Source of the DNA: Streptomyces sp. NRRL B-3428
GTDB lineage: Bacteria > Actinomycetota > Actinomycetes > Streptomycetales > Streptomycetaceae
Direction of reading: 5' to 3'
DNA: 64,000 nt
Assembly (NCBI GenBank): GCA_000721375.1
Contig: JOGW01000005.1
Span: 310,001-374,000 of the forward strand
This document shows, in pieces, positions 41,950-49,556 of the stretch (position 1 is its first letter; each line of letters opens with the position of its first letter). The position numbers were made by a program, and so were the translations under genes. The notes under the pieces were generated by a model. That model was not told the origin of the DNA and did not search any database. It worked only from the letters and a program-made list of their open reading frames with translations.

Positions 41950-42486
41950 ATGCGCGCGGTGGGACCGAGGCGTCAGAAGACGGCGGCGATCCTCGTGGGC
42001 GGCTGTGTGCTCGCGCTGGGCGCGACACCGGCGCACGCCGACGACTGGGGCAACTGGGGCTGGCAGGTCGGCGTCTCCCCGATGACGGTCAAGCCCGGCG
42101 GCCAGCTGACGCTGACCTCGTCCGGCTGCCAGGAGCCGACGGTCAAGGCGGATGCCGGCATCTTCGACACCGTCGACCTGACCGCGGGGAAGTCGGCGAC
42201 GGTCTGGGTGTTCGACGACGCCAAGCCGGCCGCCGAGTACGAGGTCACCTTCACCTGTAAGGCCCAGACCAAGAAGGTCACGGTGAAGATCGCCGACGAC
42301 GGCGGCACGATCTGGCCCACGCATCAGGGCACCCAGCCCCCGATCCACCGGGGCGTGAAGGCGGGCAGCGGCGGCACCTTCGACCAGTCCGACCTCATCC
42401 AGCTCGGCCTCGGCGGCGCGCTGGTGGCCGGCGCGGTCGGCGCCTCGCTGTACTGGGCGCGCAGACGGGGCGAGGGGCACAGCTGA
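41950..42486 (+). CDS. Secreted, C-terminally membrane-anchored protein
   Basis: A 178-residue protein. A signal peptide (RRQKTAAILVGGCVLALGATPAHA) is followed by an external beta-rich domain with two Cys (SSGCQEPT and FTCKAQ). A Gly-rich linker leads to one membrane helix (QLGLGGALVAGAVGASLYW) and a basic ARRRGEGHS end, a type I anchor. The domain starts with VSPMTVKPGGQLTLTSSGC, close in layout to the protein at 61181, so the two are paralogues. There is no LPxTG motif. GGGAG lies 8 bases before the ATG. Confidence 0.75.
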   Translation: MRAVGPRRQKTAAILVGGCVLALGATPAHADDWGNWGWQVGVSPMTVKPGGQLTLTSSGCQEPTVKADAGIFDTVDLTAGKSATVWVFDDAKPAAEYEVTFTCKAQTKKVTVKIADDGGTIWPTHQGTQPPIHRGVKAGSGGTFDQSDLIQLGLGGALVAGAVGASLYWARRRGEGHS

Positions 42487-42502
42487 TCGCGCCGGTCGCC
42501 CG

Positions 42503-42558
42503 GCTGTCAGCTGTCAGCTGTCAGCTGTCAGTTGTCGGTTGTCAGCTGACAGCTGTCA
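42503..42558. repeat. Seven-base tandem repeat, 8 units of GCTGTCA
   Basis: Eight units run from 42503 to 42558 with variants GTTGTCG, GTTGTCA and GCTGACA. Bases 42545-42560 form a perfect 16-base palindrome that includes the carboxypeptidase stop codon, so it may also serve as a terminator. Confidence 0.85.
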
Positions 42559-43482
42559 GCCGCCGGTCTTCGGCAGCCAACCGGCGGGTTTGACCCGGCC
42601 GCGCGCCGCGAAGCCCCAGTCGAGCAGCGCACGGGCCTCGTTGTAGACCCCGTTGCGCTCGCCGGAGGTCGGGTTGAGCACCGTCACGACGATGGTCCGT
42701 CCGCCCCGGCGGGCGGCCGCGATCAGGGTGTTGCCGCCCTGCGTCGTGTAGCCGTTCTTGATGCCGACCATGCCCGGATACGGCCGTACGCCATGTGACC
42801 CGGCGAGCAGCCGGTTGGTGTTGTCGATGCGCTGCCAGCCGCGGCGGGTCGGGAAGTAGCCGTAGGCACTGCCGCAGTAGTACGCGAACTGCCGGTTGCG
42901 CAGCCCTTCACGTCCGAACAGCGTCAGGTCGTACGCGGAGGAGTACTGCCCGCGTGCGTCGTACCCGTCGGGCGAGACCACATGAGTGTTGCGGGCGCCG
43001 AGCGCCCGCGCCTTGGTGTTCATCTGGCGCGCGGTCCGCCACCAGCCGCCGTTCATCCGCGCGAGCACGCGCACCGCGTCATTGCCGGACTTGAGGAACG
43101 TGCCGCGCCACAGGTCCCCGACGCGATACGTCCCGCCGATGCGCACACCGACCTGGCTGCTGCCCGAGCCCATCCCGGCCAGGTCCCGGGACGTGACCTG
43201 GTGCGTGGTGCGGGCGTCGAAGCGGGGCATGACGGTGAGGGCGAACAGGGTCTTCAGCGTGCTCGCGGGCGCGAGCCGCTGATGCGGCCGGTACGCGGCG
43301 AGCACCTGACCGGTGTCCGCGTCGGCCACCACCCAGGCCCGCGCCGACAGATGGCGGGGGAGTGGGGGCGGGCCCGCGGCCGGATCGATGTCCGAGCCGT
43401 GGGCGGGCAGCGCGGGGGCGAAGCCGGCGGTGAGGGCCACCAGGGCGCAAAGGGCGGGCCTGAACAGGGATCTGACGCTCAT
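42556..43482 (-). CDS. D-alanyl-D-alanine carboxypeptidase (PBP, S11 type)
   Basis: A 308-residue exported penicillin-binding protein that trims peptidoglycan peptides. The signal peptide is the first ~30 residues. S-x-x-K is APASTLKTLFAL (Ser and Lys) and S-x-N is FLKSGNDAVR. The third box reads MVGIKNGYTTQGG, so the usual K-T-G is K-N-G. There is no C-terminal amphipathic anchor. Its stop lies in a 7-base tandem repeat. A TACGTT 6 bases before the ATG suggests a leaderless mRNA. Confidence 0.9.
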   Translation of the reverse strand: MSVRSLFRPALCALVALTAGFAPALPAHGSDIDPAAGPPPLPRHLSARAWVVADADTGQVLAAYRPHQRLAPASTLKTLFALTVMPRFDARTTHQVTSRDLAGMGSGSSQVGVRIGGTYRVGDLWRGTFLKSGNDAVRVLARMNGGWWRTARQMNTKARALGARNTHVVSPDGYDARGQYSSAYDLTLFGREGLRNRQFAYYCGSAYGYFPTRRGWQRIDNTNRLLAGSHGVRPYPGMVGIKNGYTTQGGNTLIAAARRGGRTIVVTVLNPTSGERNGVYNEARALLDWGFAARGRVKPAGWLPKTGG

Positions 43483-43488
43483 TCAGCC

Positions 43489-43494
43489 AACGTA
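43489..43494 (-). promoter_or_regulatory. -10 element, leaderless promoter
   Basis: TACGTT on the minus strand, 6 bases before the ATG at 43482; no Shine-Dalgarno site. Confidence 0.5.
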
Positions 43495-43600
43495 GGCGTG
43501 ATGATCATCGACTGCAGGCCCAGTGGTCCGACCGGTGGTCGTCGCGTACGGCCGGGCGTGTTGGCCTCGATCGCGGACGGCTCCCCCCCAATCCCGGATG

Positions 43601-43612
43601 CCGACCGGTCGG
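43601..43612. promoter_or_regulatory. CCGACCGGTCGG palindrome, candidate TetR-type operator
   Basis: A perfect 12-base palindrome upstream of the acyl-CoA ligase promoter; a partial copy (CGACCGGTGG) lies near 43529. Such cores are common in TetR-type operators of actinobacterial lipid genes. No regulator gene is adjacent. Confidence 0.45.
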
Positions 43613-43631
43613 TCAGTGCATGTCGCATCTA

Positions 43632-43660
43632 TTGCCGCGGCTCCGGCAGGGCGCCATACT
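43632..43660 (+). promoter_or_regulatory. Promoter of the acyl-CoA ligase gene
   Basis: TTGCCG (43632-43637) and CATACT (43655-43660) with 17 bases between, giving a leader of about 55 bases. Confidence 0.45.
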
Positions 43661-43722
43661 CCCGGCCAACCGCATGCGCTCGGCCCCTCCAGCCCGCCGC
43701 CCACGACAAGGCAGGTGCCCCG

Positions 43723-45279
43723 ATGCCGCTCGACCAGTCGGACCATCTCGCAAGGCTCGCCGAATCCGCGTATGAACGACTCGGGGACTACGAGTCACTC
43801 GTCTACGACGGCCGGCGCCATCGCTCGGGAGAACTGCTCCGACGCGCCACCCGCGTCGGCGCCGGACTCGGGGAGCTTGGGATACGGCCGGGCGAGCGGG
43901 TGGTGGTGCTCATGGCCAACTGCCCCGAGGTGTCCATCACTTACCAGGCGATCTGGCGCGCAGGCGCCGTGGTCACCCCCGTGATGTTCCTGGTCAGCCC
44001 GCCCGAGCTGGCGCACATCCTGGTCGACTCGGGGGCCCGGGTGCTCGTCACGACCGCCGATCTGATGGCCTCCGTCGCCGCGGCCGCACCGCAGGCGCCG
44101 GGCCTCGAGCGGGTCATCGTGGTGGACGAACTGCCCGAGAACGCACCGCAGTTGCCGCCCGGGATCACGATCACCCCGTACGCCGAACTGGAATCCTCGT
44201 CACCGGGTGGCATCGCGGCGCGCGGCAGCGGGGATCTGGCCGCCCTGATGTACACCGGCGGTACCACGGGCCGCGCCAAGGGCGTGATGCTCAGCCACGG
44301 CAACCTGTACGCCTGCTCCGCCGCCGCACACACCGCGGCCAACGAGACCGGCCTCACCGAAGGCATCACCCGTACCCTCATGCCGCTGCCGCTCTCCCAC
44401 GCTTACGGGCTGATCGTGACCCTCATCGGCTGGCATGCCGTGGAGCCGCCCTTCGCCGTACTGCAGCGATGGTTCGACCCGGCGCAGTGGCTGAAGCTGG
44501 CCGTGGAGCATCGCATCCAGCGCACCACGCTCGTCCCCAGCATGATCCAGATGCTGCTCGAACAGCCCCTGGCCGAGGCCGATCTCTCCTCGATGCGCTA
44601 TGTCAGCAGCGGCGCCGCGCCGCTGGCGCCCGAGACCCGCGCGGCCTGGCAGCGGGCCGTGCCGAGCAGCGAGATCCTCGAGGGATACGGATGCACCGAA
44701 TCCGGCTCAGTGATCGCCACCACCCGCCCAGGCCTCAACCGCCACGGCTCCGTCGGCACGCCGCTTCCCGGCTACGAGGTCGAGGTGCGCGACGAGAAGG
44801 ACCAGTCGCTCCCGCCGGGCGCCGAGGGCGAGATCTGCGTGCGCGCGAGCGGGGTGATGACGGGCTACTGGAACGCTCCCGACCTCACCGAACAGACCCT
44901 GGCGGGCGGCTGGTTGCGCACCGGCGACATCGGACGCTTCGACGAGGACGGCTTTCTCTTCCTCGTCGACCGCAAGAAGGACCTGATCCTGCGCGGCGGC
45001 TTCAACGTATTCCCGCGCGATGTGGAGGACGCCCTGATGGGTCACCCCGCCGTCATCTCCGCGGGTGTGGTGGGCCGGCCGGACCCTCGTCTCGGTGAGG
45101 AGGTGGTCGCATTCGTCGCCCTGCGCGAGCCGTGCGAGGCGGCGGACCTCATCGCGTACGCCAAGGAGAAGCTCTCCGCGCACAAGTACCCACGGGAGAT
45201 CCACGTACTGGACCGCCTGCCGGTCACGAGCGTGGGGAAACTGGACCGGAAGGCGCTGAGGGTACTCGTACGGACATAG
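43723..45279 (+). CDS. Acyl-CoA synthetase (class I adenylate-forming)
   Basis: A 518-residue ANL enzyme that activates a carboxylic acid as acyl-AMP and transfers it to CoA. The P-loop is LMYTGGTTGRAKGVMLSHGN, followed by the aromatic-type motif LEGYGCTESG, the hinge GGWLRTGDIGRFDEDGFLFLVDRKKDLI and the C-terminal Lys in LPVTSVGKLDRKALR. It is most like fatty-acyl-CoA ligases; the chain length is unknown. ATG 43723 follows AAGGCAGG. It stands alone. A 23-base piece of its 3' end is duplicated just downstream. Confidence 0.92.
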   Translation: MPLDQSDHLARLAESAYERLGDYESLVYDGRRHRSGELLRRATRVGAGLGELGIRPGERVVVLMANCPEVSITYQAIWRAGAVVTPVMFLVSPPELAHILVDSGARVLVTTADLMASVAAAAPQAPGLERVIVVDELPENAPQLPPGITITPYAELESSSPGGIAARGSGDLAALMYTGGTTGRAKGVMLSHGNLYACSAAAHTAANETGLTEGITRTLMPLPLSHAYGLIVTLIGWHAVEPPFAVLQRWFDPAQWLKLAVEHRIQRTTLVPSMIQMLLEQPLAEADLSSMRYVSSGAAPLAPETRAAWQRAVPSSEILEGYGCTESGSVIATTRPGLNRHGSVGTPLPGYEVEVRDEKDQSLPPGAEGEICVRASGVMTGYWNAPDLTEQTLAGGWLRTGDIGRFDEDGFLFLVDRKKDLILRGGFNVFPRDVEDALMGHPAVISAGVVGRPDPRLGEEVVAFVALREPCEAADLIAYAKEKLSAHKYPREIHVLDRLPVTSVGKLDRKALRVLVRT

Positions 45280-45312
45280 TGGTCCCCGCGCGCTGAGGGT
45301 GCTCGTACGGAC
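45253..45312 (+). repeat. Duplicated 3' end of the acyl-CoA ligase gene
   Basis: Bases 45253-45275, inside the last codons, recur at 45290-45312 with one mismatch (A to G), offset 37 bases. Confidence 0.85.
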
Positions 45313-45360
45313 CTGGTTGCGTGCGCGGCAGGTGCACCTGCCGATCCCGGGTCATCACCG

Positions 45361-45912
45361 TCACGGTCTGCGGCTGATGGCCCGGTTCGTCGCGATGTTT
45401 CGGGTCTTTTTGGTACGGCCCGACTCGGCGAGCAGGTCCAGCACCGCCCGGGACGTCGACACTTCGGCAAGGAGGCGCTGCATCCAGTCCGTGACCCGCG
45501 CCAACTCGGCAGTCTGCGGCACGTGGCCGTCCTCGACGGAGAGGCAGAACAGCCAGTCGACGCACCGGTTGCGGACGAACTCGCGGTCCTTCTCCGACGT
45601 GAGCCGGTCGAACTCCGGCACCAGTCCGTCCGACCACAGCCGGAACTCGGCAGGACCGCCGGCCTTCCTCGCCATCCGGTCCACGAGCGCGACCACCGCC
45701 GATCTGGCCCCCATCTGGTGCGGGTCGCGCACGATCATGGCCACGATCGCGCGGTCCCGGTCCCGGTCGCGTACGGGCGAGGCAGCGGTCACCTCGACGA
45801 CGCGCTGATACGCGGACGACCGGACATGCTCGTCCGCGAGCGCATCCTCGACATCCACGTCGAGGATGCCCGCTCCCGCGAGCAACTCGGCCACATCGGA
45901 ACGCAAGGTCAT
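45361..45912 (-). CDS. Conserved-looking hypothetical protein
   Basis: A 183-residue, probably helical cytoplasmic protein with no signal or membrane segment and no family I recognise. It is rich in charged repeats (VRDRDRDRAIVAMIVRDPH) and has two near-adjacent Cys (RNRCVDWLFCLS). The basic end KKTRNIATNRAISRRP could bind nucleic acid, but this is only a guess. Its Shine-Dalgarno GAGGA lies in a short tandem duplication shared with the end of the upstream GH114-like gene, 30 bases away, so they are probably co-transcribed. The overlapping plus-strand frames look non-coding. Confidence 0.6.
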   Translation of the reverse strand: MTLRSDVAELLAGAGILDVDVEDALADEHVRSSAYQRVVEVTAASPVRDRDRDRAIVAMIVRDPHQMGARSAVVALVDRMARKAGGPAEFRLWSDGLVPEFDRLTSEKDREFVRNRCVDWLFCLSVEDGHVPQTAELARVTDWMQRLLAEVSTSRAVLDLLAESGRTKKTRNIATNRAISRRP

Positions 45913-45918
45913 CGCTTT

Positions 45919-45942
45919 ATCCTCAACAGAACCGGATCATCC

Positions 45943-45956
<14 letters not shown>
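45919..45956 (-). repeat. 20-base tandem duplication at the GH114/hypothetical junction
   Basis: Bases 45919-45936 recur at 45939-45956 with one mismatch. One copy holds the stop of the upstream gene; the other supplies the GAGGA ribosome site of the downstream gene. Confidence 0.85.
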
Positions 45957-46758
<802 letters not shown>

Positions 46759-46779
46759 GTGCGGTCCTCGGTCGGTCGG

Positions 46780-47397
46780 TCAGATGTGCAGCTCCGGCGG
46801 CAGCCCCGTCCAGCGGAGCTCCTCGGGCAGGTGCCGGGTGTCGTTGTAGCAGAGTAGGTTCGCCGGCCGGTCCGGGGCGTAACGGATCACGGTGAGTCCC
46901 GCGTTGGCGTGGTTGAGGCCCAGCCAGCGCCAGTCCGGGGCGTCCAGGGCGTGCCGGACGAGCCAGCCGACCAGGAAGTTGTGCGTGACGACCAGCTCGT
47001 GCCGGTCCTCGTCGCCCTCGACCGGACCGGTGAACTCGGCAAGCGCCCGCACCGCCAGCCCGGGACCGTCCTCCCGCTCGGCTGCCGGGAACTGCTCGAG
47101 CCAGGCGAGAAAGGGATCGGCGATCTCCGAGGGCAGTTCCTCACGCTTCGGCAGATACGGGATGTAGTCACCGGCCACCGGTGAGGAGTGGATCTCGACC
47201 GGACCGAGCTGCTCGTGGATCAGCCGCGCCGTCTCGGTGGCCCGGGGCAGCGGCCCGTGCCGTACCACTGAAAGGGGTTTGTCCCGCAGCCTCTCACCGA
47301 GCAGCCGGGCCTGGCCGCGGCCGGCCTCGGTGAGCCGGCTCTCGTCTTGGGTGGCCTCGCCGTGGCGGGCGAGGTAGAGGTAGCGGGTCGCTGCCAT
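46780..47397 (-). CDS. Histidine-phosphatase-family protein
   Basis: A 205-residue phosphoglycerate-mutase-like phosphatase. The nucleophile is YLARHGEATQ (R-H-G), followed by the second Arg and His: HGPLPRATETARLIHEQLG and HELVVTHNFLVGWLVRH. The substrate is unknown. ATG 47397 is chosen since AAAGAG lies 7 bases upstream; an in-frame ATG at 47427 has no site. It precedes the GH114-like gene by 21 bases in the same direction. Confidence 0.88.
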   Translation of the reverse strand: MAATRYLYLARHGEATQDESRLTEAGRGQARLLGERLRDKPLSVVRHGPLPRATETARLIHEQLGPVEIHSSPVAGDYIPYLPKREELPSEIADPFLAWLEQFPAAEREDGPGLAVRALAEFTGPVEGDEDRHELVVTHNFLVGWLVRHALDAPDWRWLGLNHANAGLTVIRYAPDRPANLLCYNDTRHLPEELRWTGLPPELHI

Positions 47398-47475
47398 GGG
47401 CGCACTCTTTCCGTCTGCAAGATCCATTCGGTAGGGGGATGGACGCGCCGACGTGGTGAGTGGTTCCCGGACGTC

Positions 47476-47730
47476 CTACGCCAGGTCGTCGAAGTCCCCG
47501 TCCTTCGCGCCCTGGATGAAAGCCGCGATCTCCGCCTTCGTGTACACGAGTGCCGGACCGGACGGAAAGCGCGAATTGCGCATGGCGACCCGGCCGTCGG
47601 GGAGGTCGGCGAGCTCCACGCACTCGCCGTTGGGGTTGCTGTGGCCGCTCTTGCGCCAGCGCACACCGCCGATCAGAGCTGCGGACATGCCATTGTCACA
47701 TTCCAATTTCGAGCGATGCTGCGGGCTCAT
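47476..47730 (-). CDS. DUF397-domain protein
   Basis: An 84-residue protein with the DUF397 signature RWRKSGHSNPNGECVELADLPDGRVAMRNSRFPSGPALVYTKAEIAAFIQGAKDGDFDDL. In Streptomyces DUF397 proteins normally sit next to an XRE (WhiJ-like) regulator and an RsbW-like ATPase in developmental clusters. Here the ATPase is divergent (47912) but the XRE gene is absent. ATG 47730 has GGGGGA 6 bases upstream; an internal ATG at 47688 has none. Confidence 0.9.
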   Translation of the reverse strand: MSPQHRSKLECDNGMSAALIGGVRWRKSGHSNPNGECVELADLPDGRVAMRNSRFPSGPALVYTKAEIAAFIQGAKDGDFDDLA

Positions 47731-47791
47731 CGCGCGTCCCCCTGTCCCCTGCCTGCGCTTGCCTCTCCGAACGTCCGCGCGGATCGGCGTA

Positions 47792-47834
47792 CTTGCAGAC
47801 GTGCGTACGGCTGCACTTGCAGATGTGCTTGCAG
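47792..47834. promoter_or_regulatory. Three CTTGCAG iterons between DUF397 and ATPase genes
   Basis: CTTGCAG at 47792-47798, 47816-47822 and 47828-47834, spaced 24 and 12 bases, in the 181-base divergent gap. They are candidate sites for an XRE/WhiJ-type regulator encoded elsewhere. Confidence 0.45.
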
Positions 47835-47911
47835 CCGTCAGTTCACACCATCAGGATGTCATCCGGGGAGTCGTTGCCCCGATGTCCCAACCACCGCTTC
47901 CAGGAGGCCAG

Positions 47912-48499
47912 GTGACCACGACCGCGGATCCAGCCGAGCTGCTCGACCCATGGGGCGCGGCGGCGACTGCGGGCTCGGCCTGCCAGTTGCTGGAGAGGGC
48001 GGCGGACAGTGAAGCGGTGGCTTGGCAGTTCGTGGTGACGACCCTTGAGCGCTGGGGCTGCAGGGCCCTGGCGCCCCGAGTGCTGCCCGCCGTCGCCGAG
48101 CTGGTCGCCAACGCCTTCGCGCACGGCCTGAGTTCGGCCGGCACGACCGCGTATCCGCATCCGGTCGTGCTGCATCTGCTGCGCTCCGGCAGCGATGTGG
48201 TGGCCGCGGTCTTCGACCCGGCCGAATCGCTGCCGCGTCCGAGCGGCGCGATGGGTCTACGCCGGGTGGAGATGGTCGCCGACACCTGGGGCTGGACGGT
48301 ACCCGGCCCCGAGGGCAAGGCCGTGTGGGCGGCTTTCTCGGGTGAGCGGCGAGGCTCGGCCGAGCCCGCGCTGGCCACGCTGGAGCCCCTGCTCGTCCTG
48401 ATAGAGGTCTTCACCGGCAGCGCCGTGCCACGGCTGGTGCTCGCCGATCCTTCCTGGGGAGTCGACGGGCCCCCGGAGCAGGTGCCCGCGGGCGGCTGA
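47912..48499 (+). CDS. RsbW/SpoIIAB-like ATP-binding protein
   Basis: A 195-residue GHKL ATPase-fold protein of the anti-sigma kinase type. The N box is VLPAVAELVANAFAHGL, and the lid/G box is FDPAESLPRPSGAMGLRRVEMVADTWGW. The glycine-rich ATP lid is poorly kept, so kinase activity is uncertain. The ~50 C-terminal residues (LEPLLVLIEVFTGS...) are an extension. GTG 47912 has AGGAGG 4 bases upstream; ATG 47882 is an alternative. It pairs with the divergent DUF397 gene as in whiJ-type clusters. Confidence 0.85.
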   Translation: MTTTADPAELLDPWGAAATAGSACQLLERAADSEAVAWQFVVTTLERWGCRALAPRVLPAVAELVANAFAHGLSSAGTTAYPHPVVLHLLRSGSDVVAAVFDPAESLPRPSGAMGLRRVEMVADTWGWTVPGPEGKAVWAAFSGERRGSAEPALATLEPLLVLIEVFTGSAVPRLVLADPSWGVDGPPEQVPAGG

Positions 48500-48533
48500 A
48501 CTCCGGGGGGCCCTCGGCGTAACGGATACCTGC

Positions 48534-49472
48534 TCAGGCCCGCGTCCGCGCGACCAGCTCGGCGGCGGCCCCGCCCCACTCGGGTTGCTCGAAGGTGAAG
48601 CCCGCGTCGAGCAGCCTGCCCGGCACCACCCGTCGGCTCTTGAGCAGCAGTTCGGTGTCCGAGCGCAGCACGAACGCGCCGAGCTCCGCCATCGCCTTCG
48701 TCGCGGGCAGCCCCAGGGGCATTCCCCACGCCCCGCGCAGCTCGCGCATGAACGCCCGCTGGGGCAGCGGTACGGGCGCCGCCAGATTGACCGGTCCTTC
48801 GATGTCCTCGCGCTCGATGAGGAACTCCACCGCCCGTACGAAATCCCGCTCGTGGATCCAGGAGACGTACTGTCGCCCGCCCGCGACCGGACCGCCGATC
48901 CCGAGCCGGGTCATCCGCGACAGGACCGAGAACACACCGCCGCGGTCGGGGCTCATCACCATCGCGGCCCGCAGCGCGACCTTGCGGGTGTCCGGCGTGA
49001 CGGCCTCGGCCTGGGTGCGCTCCCACCGCTTGGCGATCTCGACGCTGTACGCCCAGTAGTCCGGCACACCGTCCTCGGCGCCGCCGATCACTCCGTGCGC
49101 CTCGTCGTTGGCCGCGTCGTGGCGGTGGGCGTAGACCGTCGCGGTACTCATCTGCAGCCAGACCCGCGGCGGTCGCTGCGCGCCCGCGATCGCCTCGCCG
49201 ACCACCCGCGCCGAATCCACCCGCGAGTCCATCATGGCCAGCAGATTGGCCTCGGTGTAGCGGCAGCTGACGCTGCGCCCCGCCAGGTTGATCACGGCGT
49301 CGCTGCCGTCGATCTCCTTCGTCCACGCACCCTGAGTGCGTCCGTCCCAGGCCACCTCGTCCGGCCCGGACGGGCGCCGGCTCAGGACGACCACCTCGTG
49401 TCCCGCCGACTTCAGTGCCCGCCGCAGCATTGCTCCGACCTGCCCGGTCCCCCCGGGAATCACCACGCGCAT
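48534..49472 (-). CDS. TIGR01777-type NAD(P)-binding epimerase-like protein
   Basis: A 312-residue extended-SDR protein of the TIGR01777/YfcH group. The cofactor site is MRVVIPGGTGQVGAMLRRAL, then VINLAGRSVSCRYTEANLLAMMDSRVDSARVVGEAI and WLQMSTATVYAH; Tyr of the YxxxK motif appears in YWAYSVEIAKRWE. The C-terminal part has the DUF1731 pattern LPATKAMAELGAFVLRSDTELLLKSRRVVPGRLLDAGFTF. Function is unknown in the family. Its GAGGGGG ribosome site lies in the 3' arm of the narK terminator hairpin. Confidence 0.9.
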   Translation of the reverse strand: MRVVIPGGTGQVGAMLRRALKSAGHEVVVLSRRPSGPDEVAWDGRTQGAWTKEIDGSDAVINLAGRSVSCRYTEANLLAMMDSRVDSARVVGEAIAGAQRPPRVWLQMSTATVYAHRHDAANDEAHGVIGGAEDGVPDYWAYSVEIAKRWERTQAEAVTPDTRKVALRAAMVMSPDRGGVFSVLSRMTRLGIGGPVAGGRQYVSWIHERDFVRAVEFLIEREDIEGPVNLAAPVPLPQRAFMRELRGAWGMPLGLPATKAMAELGAFVLRSDTELLLKSRRVVPGRLLDAGFTFEQPEWGGAAAELVARTRA

Positions 49473-49476
49473 GAAA

Positions 49477-49515
49477 AACCCCCTCGGTTTCGGCCTGAGC
49501 CTAACCGAGGGGGTT
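49477..49515 (-). terminator. narK terminator that also masks the next ribosome site
   Basis: A 13-base perfect stem, AACCCCCTCGGTT at 49477-49489 with its complement at 49503-49515, around a 13-base loop. On the minus strand it ends in GAGGGGG followed by TTTTT, a true intrinsic terminator. GAGGGGG is also the Shine-Dalgarno site of the TIGR01777 gene, 6 bases before its ATG. Confidence 0.8.
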
Positions 49516-49556
49516 GAACGTGTTCAAAAGCGGGGTGCCGCTCCTGTGCGGGGGCG

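Noticed and set aside
41950..42486. Sortase-anchored surface protein
   Set aside because: The tail has a membrane helix and basic end but no LPxTG-type motif, and no sortase is nearby.
42503..42558. Short repeats as a CRISPR array
   Set aside because: Seven-base units are contiguous with no spacers and no cas genes nearby.
45299..45808. Plus-strand 169-codon frame
   Set aside because: It is antisense to the hypothetical gene at 45361-45912, which has a better ribosome site and amino-acid composition.
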